DNA of 64,000 nt, from the NCBI RefSeq assembly GCF_019704315.1, contig NZ_AP024597.1:2702501-2766500 (forward strand), given 5' to 3'. Positions 55,126-61,879 of this stretch are shown here, in pieces. Below the pieces are notes generated by a model. That model made no database searches, was not told the origin of the DNA, and saw nothing but the letters and a program-made list of their open reading frames with translations. Both the position numbers and the translations under genes were made by a program. Each line of letters starts with the position of its first letter. Positions within the stretch are counted from its first letter, which is position 1. The stretch comes from Stygiolobus caldivivus (GTDB lineage: Archaea > Thermoproteota > Thermoprotei_A > Sulfolobales > Sulfolobaceae).

Positions 55126-56148
55126 TTATCGTCTATTTTCTTTTTCCCCATCCTTAATCGTTAAAAATGTTATTCTCATGGAATAAACATAGAATAAGAT
55201 TATAACTATAGAGAGTAGTAACTCTAAGTATTTAAAAAAGCCTATAGTAGTCTCTTCATACAGAAGGAAATCGGAGAACGAGGAAATAGCTAAAGGAAAA
55301 ACGTACGCCCATACAGCTAAGTTAGGTTTCAAGTTCCTCCTAGATATTGCTATAATTAGCCCTACAGTTAAGTTCCAAAGTTCAAACCCAAACAGAATAA
55401 TGCCGAGTGTAATTGATACTTTCTCAGGAAAATACAAGAAGTCTAAATAATTATAAGACGGGAAAGTCAGTATGTTTATTGCTAAGACGCTAGAAGCACC
55501 TACCGGGATCATGACCACAGAGGGATACCCTTTAAATATTAGGTGAGAAAGGAGTGCTACAGACCCTAGAAACATGAACTGGAAAAAAGTTATCCCAACA
55601 CTCACTAGCATTATGAAATATACTACCTTTGTGTAGAAGGGTGATATATAGGGGAGAGAAGGCGGTAGGAGCGGGGCACTGAGTATGACATTAGCCGAGA
55701 GAGCTATGGAAGGTACAAGGACGGAGTAGTTTAGGTCTTCCTGCCTTAAGGGCTGTGTAAATAATTTATAACCCGTGAATATATTTACCGTTAAGACTTC
55801 AGCATATCCTACGAAATAAAGGATCAAGAGTGCGTAAGCTATCCTCGTGTTAACGCCTATGTAGACTATAAAGAAGAAACCCATAATAAACAAGATTACA
55901 CCTATGAACGCAGAAAAGGCTACCCTCGTGAGGTTGTTCAAGTCCTGAGTTATAGCTTCTTTATCCACAACATAGCCCTTAATCCAAAGTCCCAGGACTG
56001 CTAGGAAGACGAAAAGTGCAATAAAGTATATAGTTTTACCTATTTCGAAAAGTATCACGTTATTAAATAGCACTGAGTTCATCCAAGAAATAAGGGATAG
56101 TGCAAAAGTACCTATAACTAAAGGAAACCACTCCGATCCTATACGCAT
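55126..56148 (-). CDS. TDT/SLAC1-like membrane transporter
   Basis: A 340-residue protein with about ten helices. Features reminiscent of the tellurite-resistance/dicarboxylate transporter (TDT) and SLAC1 family are SVLVPSIALSANVILSAPLLPP in the middle, VMIPVGASSVLAINIL, FELWNLTVGLIIAIS, and the closing WAYVFPLAISSFSDFLLYEE where the family has WxxxFPL. Such proteins move dicarboxylates, sulfite or anions. The match is by pattern only. Single gene. Confidence 0.6.
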   Translation of the reverse strand: MRIGSEWFPLVIGTFALSLISWMNSVLFNNVILFEIGKTIYFIALFVFLAVLGLWIKGYVVDKEAITQDLNNLTRVAFSAFIGVILFIMGFFFIVYIGVNTRIAYALLILYFVGYAEVLTVNIFTGYKLFTQPLRQEDLNYSVLVPSIALSANVILSAPLLPPSLPYISPFYTKVVYFIMLVSVGITFFQFMFLGSVALLSHLIFKGYPSVVMIPVGASSVLAINILTFPSYNYLDFLYFPEKVSITLGIILFGFELWNLTVGLIIAISRRNLKPNLAVWAYVFPLAISSFSDFLLYEETTIGFFKYLELLLSIVIILFYVYSMRITFLTIKDGEKENRR

Positions 56149-56476
56149 GAGAAAAGCTATATCTTATTGCTAAAAGGTTTATTGTGAGAGCTAGTAAGGG
56201 AAAAAATTAATTAATATGGAATTTGTATGGCTGAAATTAAATTTCTTGGAACCGAACTAGTCTCTAAAACAGTTAGTTTAGGTGGTATTCATATTATAAC
56301 TATTTGGAATATACGAATTAAGCTCAATTTTGAGTTATCCTTGCATGTGGTTTAGAGTATTTAGGACTGAAATTATTGCAATAATAATAGGTATATTTAT
56401 TATTAGATGAATAAAAATTTACCTCTATGTTCCTCTATAAGTTAGTAGTATATATTCCAACCGTTAGTATCACAAT
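56149..56476. other. Intergenic region, AT-rich
   Basis: Divergent promoter region between the TDT-like and YkgJ-like genes. Only AT-rich tracts were seen; no repeat of the families described here. Confidence 0.5.
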
Positions 56477-57061
56477 ATGCATATGCAAGCTATACACCTC
56501 CTTACCAAACGGGCTTTAAAAGGTGATTTAGACGCATTGAGAAAAACCATACAATTTCTAGAGAGTTATGACGTACCAGTAGCAAAGTTCGCCATTTACT
56601 CCCTTATTTATCAATATGCGATGAACAATATCATAAACCTTAAAGAAGAATGTGAAAAATGCGGAGGTAAGTGTTGCAAGTCAGGTTTACCAGTACCCGT
56701 CTATGATTTTGACTACGAAGAAATGACCAAACATATTAGGTTAAAGTTGGAAAAGAAAAACTCCATTTATTTGATACCTAGACCGTGTAAGTACCAAAAA
56801 GGTTGGACGTGTAGTATTAACTCTTTTAAGCCCTATGCTTGCCTGAGTTACCCCTTTGCTACCGAGGATGAACAAATAGAAGTAATAAAGAACTATAACG
56901 GGAAAGGAGTCCCAGACTTTAACGTTCCTGATTTTTGTACAGCTGGGAAGAAAGTTAAAGCTTTAATGGATTCCTTAATCAAAAACTTGAGGAAAGAAAA
57001 AGGGAGAGAACCAAAACCAGAGGAAGTGCTCATTGCATTACTAAATGATAAGAGACGTTAA
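56477..57061 (+). CDS. YkgJ-family (UPF0153) cysteine-cluster protein
   Basis: A 194-residue protein with the zinc/iron-chelating YkgJ pattern: EECEKCGGKCCKSG (about residues 57-70), then PRPCKYQKGWTCSINSFKPYACLSYPF (about 98-124), and a last Cys in PDFCTAGKK. Members are thought to bind a metal cluster; the cellular role is not settled. The start is ATG 56477 or ATG 56483. Single gene followed by a hairpin-rich region. Confidence 0.85.
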   Translation: MHMQAIHLLTKRALKGDLDALRKTIQFLESYDVPVAKFAIYSLIYQYAMNNIINLKEECEKCGGKCCKSGLPVPVYDFDYEEMTKHIRLKLEKKNSIYLIPRPCKYQKGWTCSINSFKPYACLSYPFATEDEQIEVIKNYNGKGVPDFNVPDFCTAGKKVKALMDSLIKNLRKEKGREPKPEEVLIALLNDKRR

Positions 57062-57270
57062 TTTTTATCTCTCTATCTACTTTCTATTTGTATCTCAAGC
57101 GGAAGCGATAAAGTCCTTTTTTGAATACGGTAGCCTTTTTCCATGTTGTCAGGAAAAGTACAGTATAGGTATTAAGTCGCTAATGATTTTATTATATAGT
57201 ATCATCCTAATTTCCTTACTGCCCTAAAGGACGAGAGGCGTTCAGTAATAAACCTTTCTGTTGAACTTCA

Positions 57271-57481
57271 AACCAGCTAAGGTTGTCACGTGGATCCTTT
57301 CAATCCACGTGGGGACTAAGTGGGTCCTTTAATCACTTAGGTTCATGAGGCTTATTATACCAAACACTCCATACAACTTGTATAGGAGGTCAGTAAAACA
57401 CTGCACTACCATCTTTCTTGCAATAAGTGTTTTACGTAACCTACTCCCCAGCTGGTTAGGAAAGGAGATATTATGTCTCCT
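57271..57481. ncRNA. Candidate multi-branched structured RNA
   Basis: An outer stem AACCAGCT (57271-57278) / AGCTGGTT (57450-57457) encloses several perfect stems: CACGTGGAT/ATCCACGTG (57287-57295, 57303-57311), CTAAGTG/CACTTAG (57316-57322, 57334-57340), the palindrome ATACAA/TTGTAT (57371-57383) and GTAAAACACT/AGTGTTTTAC (57393-57402, 57426-57435). AGGAGA/TCTCCT (57463-57481) follows. The first two hairpins share a CCTTTA/CCTTTC loop. The nesting favours an RNA, but palindromes of a mobile-element end or replication origin would look alike. Strand undecided. 57062-57270 and 57482-57684 show nothing further. Confidence 0.5.
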
Positions 57482-57684
57482 CGGTTTTATTAAAACACTC
57501 TGTACGTAAAATTTTCACAAGCTACACCAGCATACCTGCAACCGTACCTGATAGATTTATGGGGGGTCTCTTAAAGTATCAGCTTTACCTTATCAAGGTT
57601 TTGCATTTAAAGCAGCGACACAGTCCCTTGCGTCCTGTTATACATTTTGTAGAGAGACGTTTTAAGCGGTAACAGTCTGACCTT

Positions 57685-58428
57685 TTACCTTTTATGTACC
57701 CATCTCCCGTAGTACGGCGGCGGATATGGTTGATAGTAAGGGGGCATGTTAATTTTTGGCCTAGGCTTCAGCTTTACTGCAGCCCATAAATAGCTTATGA
57801 AAAGTAGAGTTTCAAGACCTACCTCTATATACTGACCCGTTTGCGTTAATATCGTGTGGACTGTAAAGAACTGGACTAAAGAGCAAAAGATGAGCAACAT
57901 ACCGGGGCCTTTAGCCTCAGACATAAGCAACTGTATCCCTACGAGTAGGTTTAAAGTAAACACGTAAAGGAAATAATCTATCACGGCGAAGACCCCTAAA
58001 CTACCTATAAATAACAACGTTAACACGTTTATACCAAAGGCGTGAGTTACCAGGGAAGAGATTAACAGTCCCGTCCCCGCTCCTCCTACTAAGGCTAGTA
58101 TACCCCCTATGGAGCCTATTATTGATGCTACTGCCCCTAATGCCATCCCCCTCTTTATGAAACCGTGAGACAAAAAGAGCTGTCCTAAAACCGCTACCAC
58201 AAACCCTATTGTCAGGGCGGAAAAAGTAAAAATATAGTATTGGAGGAAAGAAGTGAGTAGACCTTCTAGGTAAGACTTAATAGAGTCTACCAGGGCTGTA
58301 GGGCTGGAAAAGTTAAGGTTGGGGATAGAAACAGCGTTGTTAATGTAATAGATTGTGGTCACGGTAGATAATAATGCGGTAAGGAATGCCAAAGCAGTCA
58401 GTAATAAGCCTAACCTTAGAGTGTCCAT
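57685..58428 (-). CDS. Membrane protein with Pro/Tyr-rich tail
   Basis: A 247-residue protein with six hydrophobic segments (first at about residues 6-29) and a cytoplasmic tail rich in Pro and Tyr (PPYYQPYPPPYYGRWVHKR). Gly-rich helices (SIIGSIGGILALVGGAGTG) in the middle. It resembles uncharacterised Sulfolobales membrane proteins; no motif gives a function. It lies between two hairpin-rich intergenic regions. Confidence 0.65.
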   Translation of the reverse strand: MDTLRLGLLLTALAFLTALLSTVTTIYYINNAVSIPNLNFSSPTALVDSIKSYLEGLLTSFLQYYIFTFSALTIGFVVAVLGQLFLSHGFIKRGMALGAVASIIGSIGGILALVGGAGTGLLISSLVTHAFGINVLTLLFIGSLGVFAVIDYFLYVFTLNLLVGIQLLMSEAKGPGMLLIFCSLVQFFTVHTILTQTGQYIEVGLETLLFISYLWAAVKLKPRPKINMPPYYQPYPPPYYGRWVHKR

Positions 58429-58499
58429 AGTCTATAAGTTAAGTCAAGGAATATATAAAGTTTAATTATTCTAGATCTCCTTCACTTAAGCTAACCTTC

Positions 58500-58756
58500 G
58501 GTCTGATTACATACTCTGAGGAGCCATGGGGCTCGAGGGACCCCGCAGATATTATCTAAGCAAAAGAGTATAATCAACCTCTCACTGTTGCGAACCCAAG
58601 CCTGTTAGAGGCGAAGCATGTGGAGCCTACTTGGTTCATTGTTTTAGTTAAAACCTACTCTAAGTAGTTAAAGTCCCTAGGTGAAGCAAGACTTACACGA
58701 TTCCCCTACTATGTTTACAGCCTTGACGGCGGTATGCCGCATTAGCAGTAGCATAG
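58500..58756. ncRNA. Candidate structured RNA or palindromic element
   Basis: A long stem with two bulges is formed by 58500-58517 (GGT-c-TGATTA-ca-TACTCT) and 58565-58579 (AGAGTATAATCAACC), enclosing GAGCC/GGCTC (58521-58534). Next come GAACCCAAG (58592-58600) with CTTGGTTC (58630-58637), GTTTTA/TAAAAC (58641-58654), CTACT/AGTAG (58655-58667) and CTATG/CATAG (58709-58756) around GCGG/CCGC. So many adjacent stems in 257 bp suggest a structured RNA or the remains of an IS200/IS605-type MITE. No coding frame is seen. Confidence 0.42.
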
Positions 58757-58811
58757 CCGATCTTCTAACATACTCTTAACCTAAGTACAACTTGGGGTAC
58801 GTAAATTTATG

Positions 58812-59462
58812 CTACCTTAGCTTGAAACCGCAATTAGGACAGTAGTTAAAAACACCAGCTAGTGGGTGTCCGCAATTAGGACAGTACCTCGGTGTGTTGA
58901 TAAGCTGGTTAGTAGGGGTTAAACTCTGGTTGTTCAAGGGTTTAGTGGGAACAGTTTGGTACATTGGTGGTCGGGGCGGTGCTTGTATAGGCCCTTTCTG
59001 GTATGATAGTATTACCTGCTCTATTTGGGAGAGTATCCTGTTCTCTTCCTCATAACTCCCCAATACGGTAGCTACGTCGACTCCTGCAAACGCACCTGAT
59101 ATGAGTGTTAACCATTTACTATGGAGTAGCGCATCAGAAAGCCCTGCCATACCGCCCTCTACACCTGCCCACTCGAGTTGTCGTTTGGCACTAATTATAC
59201 CAGTTTCTATGAGCACTCTCCCCTCTGTCTGGCATATCTTTACCACATAGTAATGTCCCCTAATTCCCCTTGCGTGTATTTGCAAGATAAGTATATTGGG
59301 GCTCACTGTAGAAGTAACGGTCATCCCTTCACTCCTTAAGAGGAGCTTTAAGTCCTGAGACAGCCGCTTCATATCTAGCTGTCTCCCTACGTCTAGCCAT
59401 ATGGTCTTACCCGCCATACCTACGGGCTGGCATACCGCTGAGTGTATAAAGTCGTTTGACAC
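58812..59462 (-). CDS. Zinc-ribbon protein, unknown function
   Basis: A 216-residue protein from a GTG start: an alpha/beta N-terminal domain (about residues 10-110), a helix-rich middle, a flexible Pro/Gln/Asn linker (about 155-190) and a C-terminal double-CxxC zinc ribbon, YCPNCGHPLAGVFNYCPNCGFKL. The linker plus ribbon is common in archaeal scaffold-like proteins. No membrane segment. Function unknown; it may work with the neighbouring membrane protein, but each has a long leader of its own. Confidence 0.65.
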   Translation of the reverse strand: MSNDFIHSAVCQPVGMAGKTIWLDVGRQLDMKRLSQDLKLLLRSEGMTVTSTVSPNILILQIHARGIRGHYYVVKICQTEGRVLIETGIISAKRQLEWAGVEGGMAGLSDALLHSKWLTLISGAFAGVDVATVLGSYEEENRILSQIEQVILSYQKGPIQAPPRPPMYQTVPTKPLNNQSLTPTNQLINTPRYCPNCGHPLAGVFNYCPNCGFKLR

Positions 59463-59739
59463 AACAATATTTACACCTCAAGTAATAATAAACTTGATCT
59501 ACTAGAAGTATGAGTAACACTTGGTAAAGGTAACCTCAAAACGATTATCGAAACTACAGAATTCTGTATAAAATACCTATTATAATCTGTATGTGATATC
59601 TCCTACAGTTACTGTTCAACCCATCTGAAATAGAGTAAATACGCTCCCCCAATAATAAACGAAATGTAAACGCTTAACTCACTTGTGGTTAAAAACGCTT
59701 AATGTCAACTTTCAAAACCGACTATATGGTGGAAAAAGT

Positions 59740-60012
59740 TAAGGGCAAAGCCCTATAAAAAGGACACACCAGCTACCCCTAAGAAGTAGGGGAATTGAGA
59801 ATAAAGGAAAGGATATCTTAGAGATATTAGTGTAAAGCGGGTGGGTGAGCTTAAAGAGGTCTAAGACGCTCTTAGGACTCTTCAGCACATACAGTAAGGG
59901 ATCTCTGAAAATTGCTGGGAAAATAACTGAGGAAAGGGAGTTGAAAGGGATACGCCCTTGATGTGGGTCTTTACCCTAGCTTGGATGAGAGAATAGTTCG
60001 AAAAAGATCGAA
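59740..60012. other. Hairpin-rich region downstream of the NurA-like operon
   Basis: Six stems in 270 bp: GGGC/GCCC (59743-59753), CCCCT/AGGGG (59776-59792), ATATCT/AGATAT (59813-59827), CTAAGA/TCTTAG (59861-59875), AAGGG/CCCTT (59945-59959) and TTCGA/TCGAA (59997-60012). The last, 5 bp beyond the NurA-like stop, could be the operon's 3'-end hairpin. The middle shows weak coding-like debris on the plus strand. 59463-59740 has no feature I recognise. Confidence 0.4.
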
Positions 60013-60016
60013 TAAC

Positions 60017-61072
60017 CTAAATCTTTTTCCTCAGTATAAAGTTAGAAAGTATAAACCTACTGTCCTTCAACTCCTCTAATGTCCTCACGGTGTAGTACTC
60101 CCTGAACTGTTTGACCTCATAGTTACTTACTGAAGAAAGGGTATCAGCTAACACAGTAAGCAGGTTTAACTCAGCTTTGTCCTTAACTTCCCAAGTGGCT
60201 ATAAGGGAGAGGGCCTTCTCTACATCATAACTGTCGGTATATGCTATGTCGACCCTACTAGGTATACCGACCCTAGAGGCCTTAACGTAGACCGAAGCTA
60301 TCTTTAACCTCCCTTCACTGAACTCTTTATAGGCCTCATAAGCCTCCATTAACTTGTCCACCTCAGAAGCCCCCCTCACGACATCATCCCACTTTATAAC
60401 CCCTATCCCCAACGTCTCATCTCGTACAAAACGCGAGAGGAGGCTGTCGACCACCATCTTCTCTCTGTAGTCCGTGTCCTTAAGGTAACCCTTATCCTTT
60501 AGTAGAGACACTATAAACCGCTCTGAAAACCTCTTAGCAATACCTAATACCACCTTCCCTTTCTCGATTAGGCTCAAAACGTATTGTGACCTCACTCTAG
60601 CTAAGTCCTTGAGAGAGGGGATCGACTGTTTACCTCCTCTGTCGTCTATGACCGGTGGGTCGACTATAGGCCCGTCCAACAGCACGTAATTACATTCGTC
60701 ACAGTCCCTCAAAAGGCTAGTTTCCAAGTTTATCATTAACCTGATGGAGTCGTTATTTACTGTGTCCTCACCCATATAGTCGTCTTCAATTTCTACCTCG
60801 AATACGGGTTCTCTACTTATAACCTTCTTCTCTAACGTTACCTCGCCTACCACTTTAACTGCTTTTGCGACAATGAGGTAAACATCTCCTAAGTTTTGTA
60901 CGTTCTTAGAGCCGTCTATTGCACAATACAAGCCCTTAACCCTTCTCTCTTTGGGAGTGTAAACGGAAAGGCCCAACTCCTTTAAGTCCACATTTTCTAT
61001 TACACTCTTTATAGTTTGAAACCTCTCTACGCTCTTCTCTACGATCCCGTCAATTTTTTTAAAGGTCTCCAT
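60017..61072 (-). CDS. NurA-like nuclease, third gene of the right-edge operon
   Basis: A 351-residue protein with NurA-type motifs: GLYCAIDGSKNVQNLGDVYL (first acidic motif, about residues 48-67), NYVLLDGPIVDPP (second, about 131-143), KGKVVLGIAKR (about 173-183), then the C-terminal acidic DIAYTDSYD. The late aromatic FR-x-E strand of classical NurA is less clear, so it is a diverged member. Its ATG follows the TAA of the upstream coiled-coil gene directly, with AGGTGAT as ribosome-binding site. It is probably a DNA-end nuclease working with the two coiled-coil proteins. Confidence 0.68.
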   Translation of the reverse strand: METFKKIDGIVEKSVERFQTIKSVIENVDLKELGLSVYTPKERRVKGLYCAIDGSKNVQNLGDVYLIVAKAVKVVGEVTLEKKVISREPVFEVEIEDDYMGEDTVNNDSIRLMINLETSLLRDCDECNYVLLDGPIVDPPVIDDRGGKQSIPSLKDLARVRSQYVLSLIEKGKVVLGIAKRFSERFIVSLLKDKGYLKDTDYREKMVVDSLLSRFVRDETLGIGVIKWDDVVRGASEVDKLMEAYEAYKEFSEGRLKIASVYVKASRVGIPSRVDIAYTDSYDVEKALSLIATWEVKDKAELNLLTVLADTLSSVSNYEVKQFREYYTVRTLEELKDSRFILSNFILRKKI

Positions 61073-61879
61073 TTAATCACCTTTGAGCTTTAACGTGACC
61101 CTGAGTTTCTCTTTTAACTTCCTCAGTTTTTCATCACTTTCGAAACGCCTTAAGAGGTCTGCTAGCTCGTTAATACTATTAATCTCTACCTCACCTTCGT
61201 CGATTAACTTAGCCACTACCTTTTCCAGCTCGGGACCAATCCTACCGACTATTTCTCCTTTCTTCCTTTCCGCCTCATTTAGGGTGGAAGTTAAGGACTC
61301 GGAACACTCTAGCAGTTCGCATAACCCTTCACCTTCACAATCTTCTATGTGTACTTCATCGTCAAAGACCTTCAAGAAGTCGTTAAGCGACTTTAACCTC
61401 TCCTTCTTTTTACTTATCTCTTCTTTTATTGCGTCTTTCCGCCTAGCGACCTCTTCCTTCAATTCCTTGATGTGCTCCTCTACTTCATCTACCTTGTCAT
61501 CTAAGAATTCTAACGTCTTAAGTATCTCACCAAGAACCGAGTTCAAGTTCTTTATGTCTTCTATATTATTTATATCAAGCGACTTGCCCAACTCGTATAA
61601 GTGTGTTATTGCCATTGACAGTTGGCCCTTTTCCTTTATCAGCTCCTCTAAGGAAAAGCCACCGTAACAGCCCTGCGTTTCCTCTATTTCTAAAACTTCA
61701 GTGTTAATCAGCGTGATCACTGAAAACAGCTTCTCTTTTACCTTTCTTTGGTAAAACTCCCTTGAGATGCTGTCGATCTTAGAACTCACTGCATTTATCA
61801 CACCGTACAGCTCTTCGTTTTTCTTACTTTCCTCCGATAACTGGTTAATCAGTTTGTCCAGTTCTTCAACTACTCCCAT
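61073..61879 (-). CDS. Coiled-coil protein, second gene of the right-edge operon
   Basis: A 268-residue, highly charged helical protein with long heptad stretches (about residues 100-165: KTLEFLDDKVDEVEEHIKEL, RKDAIKEEISKKKERLKSL) and a central loop with three cysteines around 189-200 (EDCEGEGLCELLECSES). An SMC- or Rad50-like arm without ATPase head is the impression. It overlaps the upstream gene by 14 bp, with GGGAGGGG before its ATG, and abuts the NurA-like gene. Confidence 0.65.
   Translation of the reverse strand: MGVVEELDKLINQLSEESKKNEELYGVINAVSSKIDSISREFYQRKVKEKLFSVITLINTEVLEIEETQGCYGGFSLEELIKEKGQLSMAITHLYELGKSLDINNIEDIKNLNSVLGEILKTLEFLDDKVDEVEEHIKELKEEVARRKDAIKEEISKKKERLKSLNDFLKVFDDEVHIEDCEGEGLCELLECSESLTSTLNEAERKKGEIVGRIGPELEKVVAKLIDEGEVEINSINELADLLRRFESDEKLRKLKEKLRVTLKLKGD

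Noticed and set aside
59933-59950. RNase P-like GAGGAAAG string in the stem-rich region
   Set aside because: Only half of the conserved region is present and no matching P4 partner was found.
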